In this document: piece after piece, positions 12,570 to 25,952 of the stretch | Layout: every line of letters begins with the position of its first letter | Position numbering within the stretch: position 1 is the stretch's first letter | Source: Tipula vernalis | Lineage: Eukaryota; Arthropoda; Insecta; Diptera; Tipulidae | DNA length: 64,000 bases | Reading direction: 5' to 3' | Assembly (NCBI GenBank): GCA_958295665.1 | Contig: OY282558.1 | Span: forward strand, 20,707,409 to 20,771,408 | Notes under the pieces: model-generated | The model's input: only the letters and a program-made list of their open reading frames with translations | The model's database searches: none | Told to the model about the DNA's origin: nothing | Translations under genes and position numbers: made by a program

Positions 12570-13205
12570 CTCAAAGGGGATCCCGAGATACCGGTCTCAA
12601 AAGTATGACCGGTAAATCCTGGGATCTCCCGGGATTTCTCGGGTTTTTTTACGTTTTTTATTTTATAGCCTGTTATACCTCGTTTTAAGAGACTAAAGCG
12701 AGATTTGTCTTGCTAATCAGGAAAAAAAATTTATTTTTTAACCAATTATGGTTAAATAATCGGTTAAGAAACGGCCAAGTTCCTTCCTAATTTCCCATAT
12801 TCCAGAACTTCATCTTAAACTCATTTTAGTATCCCATTTCCATCTGGCAAATCGAATTTCATCATAATCGGTTAATAAATAACCAAGTTCGTTTCTAATC
12901 GGCCGGAATTTGACTTGAAAATGCTATTGATGGATAAATCTATATACAGGATATTTAAACAGGCCAATCCCCAATAAAACTCTTAAAGCGAGATTTTACT
13001 GTAATACAGGGAAACGTCCCCCCATACGGACAGCGACGGACAAAAGACTTGTTCGTTGTAGTAAGGTGTGCGTTAAACTGAGGATTTGTGATTTTTCAGC
13101 GGCATTTCCAATGGAAATGGGATTCTCAAATGATTTTTAGACAAATTCTGGCCAATTAGGAAGGAACTTGACCATTTTTCACCCGATTTTGATGCAATTC
13201 AGCAT
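12570..13205. repeat. Cluster of diverged direct and inverted repeats
   Basis: A motif including CAAGTTCCTTCCTAAT occurs at about 12776. A diverged direct copy (CCAAGTTCGTTTCTAATC) lies at about 12886 and an inverted copy (ATTAGGAAGGAACTTG) near 13153. Flanking words (TCCCATTTCCAT, AAAGCGAGATTT at 12696 and 12987) repeat as well. The start of the block holds a GC-richer hairpin (ATCCCGAGATACCGGTC facing GACCGGTAAATCCTGGGAT, about 12579-12629). No coding frame is seen. It may be the LTR of the neighbouring old BEL element or a separate foldback repeat. Confidence 0.5.
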
Positions 13206-13265
13206 ATGTACACGATGGGGCTCAAAATGAACCGCCTTCGTAGTAAAGCAATTAAAAAGAGCGAT

Positions 13266-15892
13266 TTATCCCTTGGAGAAAGAGCATTTTGTTCGTTCGT
13301 GCTTCGTCTTCAGTTGGATGGGGCCAGCATAATCCATTCCGGTAGTGATAAATGGACGGCTGGCGATTAAACATTGGTCTGGCCAGTTTCTAATTAATTG
13401 AGTAGTGATGGATTGTTTTTGACAGGTACACGATACACATTCGTTGGAAATGTGGTGAATCACATTGTGACTATATTGATAATCAGAAACTTCTGTCTTA
13501 GGAAAGTGGATTAGGGAATAGAGACGGGCCTGGATATATGTTAGCCAGATGAGTGCCTTCTTCCATAAGAAAGGGGGATGGATTAGAAATCCAAACACGC
13601 TCTTTTGCACTTCTTTCAACATAAATATCTCAGCTATACGTAACAATTCAACGATGAGATGGACTGTATTAGCATATATTTGGTGCCTACAATCCCTGCG
13701 ATACACAGCTCCAGCCTAGCCAATGACACTTGCTTCGTCGGGGCGACTTCAATTTTCGCAATCACAATTGTTTTTTTGACTTGACCTTCGCAACAGGAGC
13801 GTACGCCACCTCTAAAGCATCACAAAAACCATGAAACCGAAGATTGTTTATTTTAGACGAAAGTCCAAGATAAAGCGGAATTTCAAACCGTTCCAATTTT
13901 ACCAGGTTACCTTTGATTTACAACCATTGCTGAAGAACGTTAAAAGGAAGTTTGCCTTCGAAATTGTAACAGGCGACACTCAACCAAGTACCTGATAGTA
14001 ATTTCTGTTTTATCGAAGTTACATTTGAAGGTTTACTAATAATAAGGAAACAAAAGATGTCTTTAGTTGGACTCCAATGGAACTTAAGAGTTTTAACGGT
14101 CATAATATCATCATCAAAATCTCAAATGAAGGCCGGCTTTATCAAGGACTTCCGTCAGCTCTTCAAAACGTCGCAATGCTGCTGCAACGAGCTCACTGCC
14201 AGAAAGCAAATCATCCACGTAAAAATTTCGCTTAATAATTTTAGCGGCTTCAGGTGACTCTGTGTCTAATGTACTATCTAATCACTGTTTTTAAACGATA
14301 TGTCTGTATTTATTTTGATGGAACGGCCCCTCTATACTATAACCTGGAAATTGTCATAAGGCAGAGCAATTAAAAACTGTCAATAGTGAGTGATTATTAT
14401 TTAACGACACTCCTGAAGATGATTTACATGAGCAAAACTTTATTGTGGTACTATTGGTGTTGACGACCCCATGATGAGATAAGTAGAATTGGTCTGAATC
14501 CATCATTTTGACGTCATATTTAAGCAACGATTCCATGTCTCCAAGCGATTTGTAGTCTGCCATGATTTTTTTGTACTCAACAGTGAGATATCCGTCTATT
14601 TCGAATCTGCGTTCCATATTAAGAAGCCTTTTCACAACAGTAGTACGAGAATTGCCAAATATTTGTTCAGGAGATTTAAATGGAAGCCGTATACCATATC
14701 TGCCCTCCTCAGAGAAGATTCACACGTTTGTTCATCACTTGAAAGAATTGCAGCCGATGAACTCTCAAAAACGCTGAAGAATAGGACTGCCGAAAAACAT
14801 CTTGCAGGTGGACCATCTCTTTGTGGAGCCAGCAAAATTTATCCAAACCATGTAGACCGACGGGTGCCCGGACAGCAGTTTAGGCAATATAAATGATTTT
14901 AATTCGATGTAATCAGAGTTGAACCTTGAAGATATTTCAATGTTGACAAGGCCCTTTATAGTAGCAGAGATAGAGCCAGCTAAGCCACTTACAGTGATCG
15001 AAGAAAGGCTTCGAACAAGTCCCAGGCGTTGAACTAACCAGAATCGAGCAACGCCTAAGCGAAATGTGGTTTACCAGAACAGTCGCTTATTGTTGAATAT
15101 GGTTGGGCCGGATCTAGTGCGTCAATATGTAACATGATGTACTGGATGGCAAAAGCATAAAACTTGAAACATCTGTGAATTGCATGCAACTGCTGCTGAG
15201 TTTCCTGGTACGCCATCGCCTAAGCCGTCGTATTGGATGTTTAAGAAAGTAAAGAAGAGATTAATATCGGAAAAATCTTCGTCAACTACCTCCTTCGACC
15301 ATTCTTGCCTTGTTTCATCGTCCATCCATATATTTCGATATCCTGTGTGCGCACCCGCGGTTCGAATGCCGACCAGTAGTAATTAATCTGCCTTGTCACT
15401 TAGAGACCGGATATCAGCTGGCCATCCGCTTAGGCTTGTACATCGCAACTAACTTCTTCCAAGCCTCTACGTAATTTATATTATTTATTGGCCAGTTTTT
15501 ATAAACGCCGTAAAACTTTCCTATTTGTACTTCTGGAAATTTTACTCGATTCACGAAGGTCCTCTAGGCAAGTTGGGTTGTTGTCGCCTTCAATTCTTCG
15601 GTTGTTCTTTCGCAAGTTCTTTCGGTTCAATTCTCGATTTCGTGGAATCTTCGGTTGAATTCTGCCGACCACACGTTACGCGTGCACTTTTCAGTAACAT
15701 CTCCTTCAAGTCAATGTATTTATCCACAAATTCATCCAATTTTGTTATTTGACCCGGGAACGCAAACAGGTTGCTTTCAAGAGTTCGAAAGTCTTTATAT
15801 ATTTCGTCGAGTCTTACAATGCAGATTTGAATTGCCTCCGGGGAAATAGCGTCGGATATGAGCTTCAATGATTGCGTCAGCCATTTAGACAC
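13266..15892 (-). mobile_element. BEL/Pao retrotransposon relic, no intact frame
   Basis: Pieces in the correct BEL/Pao order appear on the minus strand in different frames. Gag is at 15892-15590, followed by FYGVYKNW near 15510 and DDETRQEWS near 15320. A protease-like ALLDSG lies near 15050, and an RT upstream segment (DSDQFYLSHHGVVN) near 14490-14450. The RT active site FYVDDLLSGSELVAAALRRF spans about 14225-14160, with HWSPTKDIF near 14070. An RNase H segment (VAPTKQVSLARLELC) lies near 13760-13700, and the integrase (CVSCTCQK, GMDYAGPI) is in 13480-13300. Many stops and shifts separate the blocks, so it is old and inactive. No LTRs could be assigned. Confidence 0.8.
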
Positions 15893-17547
15893 TCACTTTT
15901 AGAAGACACGCGCACAAAATCGAATAATAAAATAACGTATGGTTACACGGAAAGTGTTTTCAAGTGGAGCAGAAAGTCGTATATTGGCCACATATCAATA
16001 TTTTTACATGTTTCCGAATGGGTTGACGTTTTCAAATTGAACGTGCAAATGGAGAGTAGTAGTCTACAGAACACCGAATATACCGACTAGCTTTTCTTGA
16101 TCTAGCAAAATGTGGGTGATACAATAAAAAATGACTTTCAGAACGTTAAATCGTTTTTTCGTTACTTCGATATTTGGGAAATAAAATCCTCTCTCGACTT
16201 CCCTTTGGCAACCAGTTATAGTTTTTCGAATTAGGACCAGTGTTTAATAAAGACGGATGCATATAGCCGTGTTAATGCATAAGCCACCGAGGTCTAGGCC
16301 TATTAATTTATTCTAGATATTTATAAGAAATTAAGTTGTTCTAATTTTGTTCTCGCTTAGAGAACTTAATCGATATTTAATTGCAAACCGGGAACCTTGG
16401 TTTTAGCTAATTGTATATAGTTTACACTGTTGTACCGCACTTTCTGCACGGAGAATTCCTAAAACTCACTCAGGACATGTAACTTGTTCATTGAATATTG
16501 GCCTTTAAATTACAGATAGCGACAAATATCAAATTCCTGTTGAACAACAGATACAAATTACAAAAGAATTAAAAGTTGCATAAAAAATGAAACTAAGTGT
16601 TGTAGTATTTGACTATACAACCATCGTATGTTGAATGTTTGAAAAGCAGATCTATACAAACGTTTCATTTTGTTCATTTTTGACAAAAATAGTAGATGGT
16701 TAACCCGTATCCTTGTCCGGAATCCGCCTTTACGGCATCCTAGGGAGTTAAAACCCCTTTCGTTTCCAAACCAATAATTAACAAATATCTACCGAAATAG
16801 GTCAACTGAACTAATTAGAAGGAACTAACCGCTTCTTAACATCAGCTTGCAGCAAAGTGTCTTTCCGGAAGAAAGAAGATGGAAACTTTTCCATTGATGA
16901 TTGTAAAAGTAGAAAAAGGGTGAAAAATTATTCACTAAATATTCATTCAACCTTCACAGATTTTTTACTGATTATTCACTGTTTACTTCTTATTATTCCC
17001 TAATTTTCAGTGATTATTTACTAATAATTAATCGTTATTCTCTAATTATTCTCCCAACACTCGCATTACTCATCATTCATGATTCAGTGAATAATGAATG
17101 ACTAATGACTAAAATAAGAAAGAATAATCATTAAATATTGAGTGAATAATGAGGAATTCTAAGTGGGTAATGATTAAATGGTCAGTGAATAATGAGTGAA
17201 CAGTGAGTAATGAGACAAATATGAGTGAATAATTAATTTATAATGAGGGAATACTGAATGAAATAATACGTGAAATTTTCCTTGATCATTGAATAAAGAG
17301 CTAGTAAGACGAGGAGTAAGACGTATTATACGTAGAACCTTGCGACCGCGTCCCCGATTTAAACCCAAATGGATCCTAGTCTGCTGATATTAAAATTTTG
17401 TTCATCAGTTATCGTATTTAATTTTTCCGGTGGTTTAATTGAGATAAAATACGCGGGTCATATGGTTACGTTAATAATTCGACCGCAGCTTTTGGTATTT
17501 ATATCAACAAAGCTTATATGAGCATTGTTAGTGACCACGATTATATA
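15893..17547. other. Non-coding spacer with low-complexity inverted repeats
   Basis: No gene is supported. From about 16925 to 17250 the sequence is built from diverged ATTATTCACT words in the left half and AGTGAATAAT words in the right half. It is therefore a degenerate palindrome centred near 17070. The remainder is unremarkable AT-rich DNA. Confidence 0.5.
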
Positions 17548-17555
17548 CCTGGAAG

Positions 17556-17709
17556 GGCACGGATTGGTTTTAGCTGTCTCACTTGACAGGCGACGGTGGC
17601 AAATTTTGGAAAAGGAAAATTTAATACAGCGATTTTTAGTTATTAATATTTCCACACCAAGAAATAAATGGCGCCACTTTGACTGAGACAGCTAAAACCA
17701 ATGCTAGCC
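17556..17709. mobile_element. 154-bp MITE with 8-bp target duplication
   Basis: The ends are inverted repeats: GGC, four variable bases, then ATTGGTTTTAGCTGTCTCA (perfect 19-bp match, 17563-17581 against 17684-17702). It is flanked by CCTGGAAG at 17548-17555 and 17710-17717. An 8-bp duplication suggests mobilisation by a hAT-type transposase. The interior is non-coding. Confidence 0.8.
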
Positions 17710-17717
17710 CCTGGAAG

Positions 17718-19042
17718 AGTCGAGAGGATTAAAAAATTCATTTTTGTTCCCCTTTCGGAAATCAACAACAAATTTTCCCCGTGCGTTCTAATGTCACTAC
17801 AAATAAATTTTCTAATTAATTTCTATTTTTAGGCGGCATATAGGAAAATCAAATTTATATGTAAATTACCACGCATTTGAATTTCAATAGCGTGCTTGTT
17901 TACAAGTTATATTCATATACATATGTATGTAATGTACATACAAATACGCCCTTTGATGTTATGTTAAATTAATGCTAATTAGTATTCGATTTTCTTGTTA
18001 CGTGTGAGTTAAAACAATTGTGATTAGTTGTTGGTGTTTATTGAGCGTGCGATTACAATAAATTATGTATTTATGAATGAATGATAAAAACATGAATTTT
18101 ATATTTAATTATTTTTATCGCTAAATTTCGCATTTTAAAGTTTGTATTAATGTAAGGTTTAATATAATTTTGAACAAATTTACTCTGCCTCCTTCTAATT
18201 AAAGACCCAATTTGAATAAAGTATTTGTTAGTTTAATAATCATCTTTTCCCTTTAACATGTGCGCTACAGTAAGATTTTGGTTGCATCCAAATATTATTT
18301 TTATGAATAAAGTCATTAAAGTTAGAATTTAAAATATTCGTTGAAAATAGAACCTCGTCCTGTTATTAATATTCACATTGAAAATCCGGAGCCCAAAAGC
18401 TTTGGTTTACTAGAAAGCGACTGAAACAGCCATATATACAGCTCCATCCAATTGCTAGCTGACATTGTTTATGATATTAAATTTGCTTCATTCATGATAA
18501 GTTAAGGGGCATCGTTATCTGCCAATAAAAATAAATGCACACACACATATTAATAAAATAAAAAAAACATGATTTTGTAAATGTTGTTCCTCTCCATAAA
18601 AAATGAGTCCATATCGCATTAATTAAATTACTATTTTAAAATTGTGAGTGTACAGATACTATAAATTGTACAGTATTGAACACTACAGTGCAAATAAGTG
18701 CGATGAAAATGTAAACCCGACACAAACTTGTAGCACGCCCATTTTCTACCTCGGGGAAAATAATGTCAACAACGTCTTACCAAAAGGAACACTATTCACA
18801 ACGGTACTCACAAACTTAAAAAATTTTTCAATTCTCACGTCAGTTTCTAAATCGTCTTAATTTAAATGAAATTGTTTATATCAAATAATTTTTAATTAAA
18901 TCTTTTTGTACCCTACATATGTAACGAACATTTTTTCAATCTACCTAATGTTCAACATAAGTCACAGACTGTAGATAAAAATATATACATTTAGGACCTA
19001 TTTCATAAGGCTATCACACAGACCATACAGAGACTGAAAAGA
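17718..19042. other. AT-rich spacer without recognisable genes
   Basis: No open frame with protein similarity, no strong repeat. Short ACATACATATGT-type microsatellite words occur near 17910-17950. Confidence 0.4.
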
Positions 19043-19055
19043 AATTGTTCGTATT

Positions 19056-19665
19056 TTTTTTTTCCTTGCTTTATTATAAGGCTAATATAAAATACAGATA
19101 CAATATAATTTTCCGAGTTTTAGATATAAACTTTGCTACGGAATGAAGAAAATAATACATAAATAGATTTAGACTAAAGTCATATAGTGAGTCAATTACA
19201 AGAAACTCGCAAAGAATGTACCTTAATTCTAACTTAATTCTATCTTATAATTAACTAAATATATACAACACATAATGCAACAATTGCAACAAATTGCCCA
19301 TCAGGGTGTTCGCGTTCTACCAAGATCATTTATTAAATTATTATTTATAAGTGAAAGTTTATTTTTATATTTAATGTAATATTGAAATGATAGATCTTTA
19401 ATTAAGTTGGTTTTAGTTCGTGAATGCAATCTTGTAGTTCGGTATCTCCTCTCGGGACATTTAATATTAATTTTAAAAATTTGTTTTGTAAGATTTGAAT
19501 TTTTTGTTTGTGGATGTTAGCCGCATTTCACCATAGAGGAGATCCATACAAGATTACAGCCAGTACAACTCTCTTATAAGCTAACATTTTGTTTTCAAAC
19601 GATAGGTAACTTTTGTGAAACGCTTTGGTAGTGCGATTTATCGTTTTTGTTCATTTAGTACATTT
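19056..19665 (-). pseudogene. LINE ORF2 C-terminus and 3' end
   Basis: On the minus strand the frame reads INRTTKAFHKSYLSFENKML, VVLAVILYGSPLW, then stop, then QKIQILQNKFLKLILNVPRG and the C-terminal residues, with a stop near 19400. This is the post-thumb region of a Jockey-type RT and begins only a few residues after the point where the 26935 fragment stops. A 3' UTR and a poly(A) tail (poly-T at 19054-19064) complete it. Confidence 0.75.
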
Positions 19666-20066
19666 GCTGCTAGTATAAACAATTTTAATACAGGAAACAA
19701 GTAAGGTATTATAATGCGTAACAAAATCCACACATACTACGTCTCGTATTTGTATCGTAAATTCGTAATTCGCCTACTTTTTGCTAATACATACGTATTA
19801 TTATTTTTGCATTTTTCTTTTATTTTCCAACGATGAAGGTGAATGTCATATTTTTATTTAGGAAATAATATAAAATCGCGTTCCTTATATGAAAAATGCT
19901 TTAAAAATTAAATTTATAGACGTGATTTTTTGTGAAGTGATTGAAAAGTGATTAAAAAGAACAATTTTATTAGAATATACTAACAACGTAAGTATCCTAT
20001 ATTGAATTTACACAACAGTAAATTTTAATGCGAAAAATCATACCGAAACAATATTAATACTTCAGA

Positions 20067-23000
20067 ATGCCACAACAATCATCAACGAAACGCGTTCGCG
20101 AATTCAGAGCAAGGCAACGACAAGAACAAGGGCAACGACCACGTGGTGGCTATAGGCAAAATTCAGGAAGACTTCGAGGAAACCGGACAGCGGCTGATCG
20201 TCTTCGTGATTATCGACAACGGCAGCGAGAGAATCGTCCACGTATTTTTGAAAATAATTGTTTATCTACTGAAAATGTAATGAATGGTTAGTAAATTTTA
20301 TATTGTATACTCATTCATTGTTGGCTAAGTTATATTATGTATATGTAATAGTAATTTAAATGATTTAGATAGCTCCAACGGTGTCTTACCGGGCATAGCT
20401 AATCCATCTACCACTGGAGATGGAAATAATTATGCGCCCTATGTGTCAAACCTCAACAACCCTCCAGTTATGGAATGTTCCGATAATTTTCACCAAGCAT
20501 CAAATATTTGTGAACCGTCTACGAGTAATCAGGACGAGACGCCTGTGCGGTATGAAGGTTATCAACTGCATGCAGGTGCTCGAAAACTTTTTATGAAATT
20601 CTTGAACAATCCATTTGGGTACGCGTGCTCAATTTGTGATCGGTTATGGTTCAAGAATGACTTATCGCCTGTCTCTTCTCAATATAGTGGTATTATTAAC
20701 GACATATTGCCGAACGTTGATAACGCGAAGGTATGCTTTACGTGCAAAAGGGCATTGTCGAAAAACACTATACCGACTCTATCAGTATTTAATGGATTTC
20801 AATATCCTAAAATGCCAACCGATCTTCCTCCTTTAGAGATGGTTACGGAGAGGTTGATCTCGCCGCGCTTGCCGTTTATGCAAGTTCGTAGATTGCGTCA
20901 TAGTCACGGTCAATACGGCATTTATGGACAAATCATAAACGTTCCGGTCGATGTTAATACGATGGTATCTCGATTACCTCGGAGTTTGAACGATGATTAC
21001 TGCATTAACGTTCACATTAAAAAGAAAAAAATACACAAATCGTCCTATTTGTTTGGCTTGGTCAACAAAGGAACAATCAAAGCTTGGTTACAATATTTAA
21101 TTCGAACGCCGCTTTATCAACGCTTTAATATTACGATTGATAATTCTTTCTTTACGGAGAATGCAGTAGAAACCATACCGTCACAAGATGAAGTTAGTGA
21201 AGTTGTGCCTATCGAAGATAGCCTTACCGCGCAACAACAAACTTTACTTTGGAATGAAGATATGTATTTGCGAATTGCCCCTGGCGAAACCGAACTTCCT
21301 ATCAGCCTACTTTTTGATGAGCATGCAGAAGAACTCTCTTTTCCGTCTATTTATCTTGGCGAATTTCGAATTTTCAGAGACGGCACACACATCACGCCAT
21401 TCATGATGGCAACTAGTGAGCTACGAAGATCAGACCGACGTGGCGTTACCCCGTACCACTTGCTGTATATGGCAATGAAAATTATGCGACTGAGAGTTCG
21501 CGATTGTCTTACGATTGCATTTAAACACGTGGGAAATAATACTGCCATAACCCGTCGTCAAATTGAATCTGAAGAATATATTCACGATTGCATTGATACA
21601 AACCTCGCTTTCCTCCGAACGATTCCCAATTCAACGTGGTATTGGGCAAATCGAAAGAAAGACTTGTTTGCAATGATACGACAAAATGGTAAACCCACAT
21701 TGTTTCTTACGATGAGCGGTAATGAAATAGGATGGACTGATTTGCTACGAACCTTATATAGGTTGAAATATGGAAAAGAAATCACGGTTGAAGCCGTTAA
21801 TCAACTACATTTTATGGAAAAAAGCTCACTAGTTAATGATGATGCAGTTACATGTGCCATTTATTTCAATAAGCTGATAAATACAGTAATGACTGTTTTG
21901 CAATCTAAATATAAAAAAAACAGTCCTTTTGGTCGTTATTTCGTCAGGAAATATTTTAAAAGGATCGAATTTCAGCATCGCGGAAGTCCGCATGCTCATA
22001 TACTTTTATGGTTGGAGGAGACGCCGGACGATCCATTGAATGCCGGATTGTACGACAGTCTTCAATTGATCGATCACTTGATATCGGTTTCAGCATCAGA
22101 AGCATCGGGAAACATCAAACTACAAACCCATAAACATACTTTCACTTGCTACAAGGTGTTATATATGTGGTGTGTTGAGTGTCCAAATGTTATAAATTGT
22201 GGGGATTACTGAATGTTATATTTTGTTGAATGTTAACTGTTATATTGAAGTGTGTATAAAGTTAAGTGTTATGTTTGACCAATTGTCCTAATTGTTGGTT
22301 AATGCTACCGTTGACCTATATCTATCTTCACTCTATGGTTAGGTGTAGAGTGACGATAAATTTCCTAATTTTGTTAGTAGGACCTATGACGCCTCAATGT
22401 GCCCTCAAATGAAATAAGCTAGTGAGTTCGAAGACTCTTGTTCACTTATTTCCGTGCTTTGCCATGCACTGGTTAATTGAGGTTCACAAAGTATTGTCGT
22501 TTGGTATATGATTTTGCCAGATCATGCTACCGTGGTTTAGTAGATATTATATCAATTTTTCGATATTGATATAATCGGGGATAGGTTTAGGTAGAAAGGA
22601 TTAAAAACCGAATATTGGGAAAATTATTCGATAGTAATACTCACAATTTTTCTTAAGATGATCAGCTGCATCTGCTTATGTTGGTAAAAAAATTAAAGAT
22701 TCTTGTTGTGGATTTTCGTTAAATTTTAAAGTTTATTTGACTACGATTTCTTTATTGGTTAATGAGATTTGATTTATGTCACCCCGCAGCACTAACCCAT
22801 TCGGTTGTATTATATAAATCGACTCATAATTAATTTCAAAAATCAATAGTTTATATACCGATTTTTCTTTATTGATTTACAATAACAATTTTAATATACT
22901 TTAATAACATATATTTTAATTTGGGGCATAAATATTTTATTTCGCAATACGTACATGATATGCTTAATTAAATTTGTTCGTGTAATCATTTTCCATATTT

Positions 23001-25941
23001 TGTAAATTTAGAACATTCGAAATGTTTGCATTTTAATCCAGAGCATATATTATTCATGTACTCATATATTTTTGGGTTCAATATACTATGTACACATTTA
23101 TTTCTTACTTACTACGTAATTTTGTAGTACATAATATGTGTCATGTTTGTTTTGGTTTTGCTATTTGTTTTGGTTTTGCTATATGTTATGCTTCCGTATT
23201 TTTGGTATGTATTATGTATATTTTTGTATTGTCTCTTCAATATCAATTACGTTTTTCAATGTCATTCGAAATTAATTATGTTTTGATTTTTATGCGTTTT
23301 TATTATCTTAGTTCTATTATCTTAATTAGTTTCACAACAAAGGGAATTACATCAAATAGGCCGCAAAAATGTCGCTTCGACGCTCCCTTCATGCCATGCA
23401 AATCAACGATGATTCTGATACCAATGCCAAAAGACGAACCACAATTTCGTAACCTTAAAGAACGATACAATAAAATAAGATTGAATTTGGAAAATATCTA
23501 CTATCCTGATATAGATACGTTTTACGAACAAAATAAAATTACGTGTGACGTTGATTACATTAAAATTCTACAAGCTGGAATTGAACGACCGCGGGTGTTC
23601 TTAAAAAGAAAAACTAGTGAAATATGGCACAACGGTTTCAACCCATTCCTTTTCAGTATTCTCAAATCTAATATGGACATCCAATTTATTACCGAAGAAT
23701 ATTCTTGCGCTGCATATGTTGTAGAATATGTCAACAAAACGAATAGAGGAATCAGTAATTTGCAGCGTCAAATAATAGAAACGATGGACAAACATCCTGA
23801 GTTCGATATTGTCGATGTTACAAGAAACATGAGTGTAAATGTGCTGAATACTGTCGAAATGACATGTCAAGAAGCAGCATGGTACCTTCTTCGAGAACCT
23901 ATGTCCAAATCATCTCATAAAGTTGAATATATTCCAACTGTATGGCCTATCGAACGACAGCGGATGAGAAAAACTCAAAAAGAATTAAATCAATTAGAAG
24001 TTGGTGATGATTCTACGAATATTTGGAAGGAAAATTGGTTTGATAAATATGAGAAACGACGGGAAGAGCTAGAAAATGTTTCTATAGCACAATTTGTTGC
24101 TCATTATAATGTCAAACAAGACGGAACATTTGCGAAAAGAAATGAATCGCGGATCATTCGGTACAGAAATTATGGCATGGCTACAGATTTCACCAACTAT
24201 AAACGGGAAATGGTTTCTCTACATATACATACCGTTTAGAAATGAAGAACGTGATATATTGGCTGAAATGTGCTTCCTAAAAATTTACGAGGACAATGAA
24301 GAATTCATTTTGGAAGCAAGAAAAGAATTTGAATCCAATTTAGATATTGATAAAACCATCGAGATTTGTCGAAAATTATGTCGTGTCCATGATGATACTG
24401 AAGACGATACTAATCATGCCGATGCTGGCGGTGCTCCGGATCCTAATCCGTTCCAACAATTATACAACGATCCTAATTCTGAACATAACAATGACCTTCG
24501 TCTCGCTTTGCTAGATAAACTTGGTTCCATCGCCAAAAGGAGAGAAAATTTAATGGACAATGAACAGTTCTTGGCCTTAATGAGAATGACTAATGATAAA
24601 CAAAGAAGCCTTTTGTTACATACAATATCGCATCTATCGTCTCCTAATTCTCCACCATTGCAAATTTTCTTCACTGGACCGGCGGGATGTGGCAAAACGT
24701 TTGTCATTAAACTTCTAATGGAGATTTACAATCGCTTTACCGATAACGATGGTTGTTGTAACGCTTACATTACGTGCGCTTCAACTGGCAAAGCTGCTGT
24801 GGCTATTAACGGTACCACAGTGCATACTGCTTTAAAAATCACGTTGTCAAAACTACTTCCATTGTCTTATGAAATCGCACTCCAATATCGCACACTATTC
24901 AAATACGTCCGAGTCTTAATCATCGATGAAATCAGTATGATCGGCGCAGAATTATTAGCACAGATCGATCAACGACTCAAACAGATTAGCGGTATCTTTG
25001 ATGTTAACTTTGGAGGATATGACGTTATTTTAATTGGTGACTTACGTCAATTACCACCAGTTAAAGCAACACCCATTTATAATCAACCGAAACAAAGCAT
25101 GTCTGGACCAATATTATGGAGAGGGCTCAAATTCTATGAACTCGATGAAATTATGCGCCAAGCTAACGTTCAATTTTCGAATATTTTAACGAAAATAGGA
25201 AACGGTCAAATACTTGATGATGATGAGTTAATTCTAATGCAGTCACGTTTCTTTACGGAAAACGAAGTCAATGCATTATGTCCTCATGGTATTCGACTAT
25301 TTTATTCGAATCAATCTGTTAACGCATATAATAATAAAATTTTAAACGAAACTGAGGTTAAAATTACGTCCATCGCGATTGATGTATATTCTGGCTACAA
25401 CGACGCTACACAGTTGGCATCACTACGTCAAAAACTACACAAAAAGTCTACTATTGACACAGGCGGACTTCCATATAATACAATTTTTGTTATTGACAAA
25501 TATTACATAATAACAACCAATATCGATGTATCAGATGGATTAGCCAATGGCGCCGTCGGCAAATTAGTTCGCATTGAACAAAACGAGAATGAAAAAGTAA
25601 CTCGTGTTTGGCTAAATTTTCCTGACATTAAAATTGGAAGAAAATTACGAATGAAGGCTGCTGGATATATGCAACAACATAATATTACTTTGAATGAAGT
25701 GCCAATCAATCGACGCAACTCTACGATTTCTTTAAATAATAACAGAACAATGATAGTAAAACGAAGTCACTTTCCACTAATATCTGGTTGCTCTATGACG
25801 ATTCATAAATCTCAAGGTGGTACATTCGACGAAATCGTGTATGAGTATGAAAAAACCCACTCGGTGCAATTACTATACGTTGCTTTATCCAGAGTCACTA
25901 CAATCGAAAAATTATACATCGTGTCAAAACATAAGGATTAG
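20067..25941 (+). pseudogene. Helentron Rep-helicase, interrupted by solo LTR and a frameshift
   Basis: Exon 1 is 20067-20286 (Arg/Gln-rich). An 82-base GT-AG intron leads to exon 2 from 20369, with matching phase. Exon 2 has a CxxC-rich segment (CSICDRLW, CFTCKRAL), then the Helitron-like domain (FLTMSGNEIGWTDL) and the HUH motif HRGSPHAHILLWLE near 21980. The frame enters the LTR after TCYK at 22155 and resumes in frame at 23340 ([16 protein letters not shown]). The Rep tyrosine motif is [14 protein letters not shown] near 23710. A short insertion near 24225 shifts the frame. The helicase shows Walker A GPAGCGKT, Walker B LIIDEISM, GDLRQLPPV, MTIHKSQGGT and YVALSRV, ending at stop 25941. 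Confidence 0.85.
22157..23339. mobile_element. Solo LTR inside the Helentron Rep gene
   Basis: The 1183-bp segment starts TGTTATATATG and ends TTCACAACA (TG...CA, with TGTT/AACA inverted ends). It is flanked by the 4-bp duplication AAGG at 22153-22156 and 23340-23343. Removing it with one copy of AAGG restores the Rep frame exactly. It lacks coding similarity, so it is read as a solo LTR, probably from a Gypsy-type element given the 4-bp duplication. A long open frame inside it has no protein similarity. Confidence 0.75.
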
Positions 25942-25952
25942 GATTTTATTTT

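Noticed and set aside
13790..13805. ACAGGAGCGTACG shared with 6219-6231
   Set aside because: At 13790 it lies in BEL coding sequence; the match is short and no wider similarity exists, so chance is most likely.
20287..20368. Frameshift between the first two Helentron blocks
   Set aside because: An 82-base GT-AG intron with matching phase explains the gap better.
23088..23339. Hydrophobic N-terminal extension of the Rep block
   Set aside because: It lies inside the solo LTR, is low-complexity and precedes the point where Rep homology resumes.
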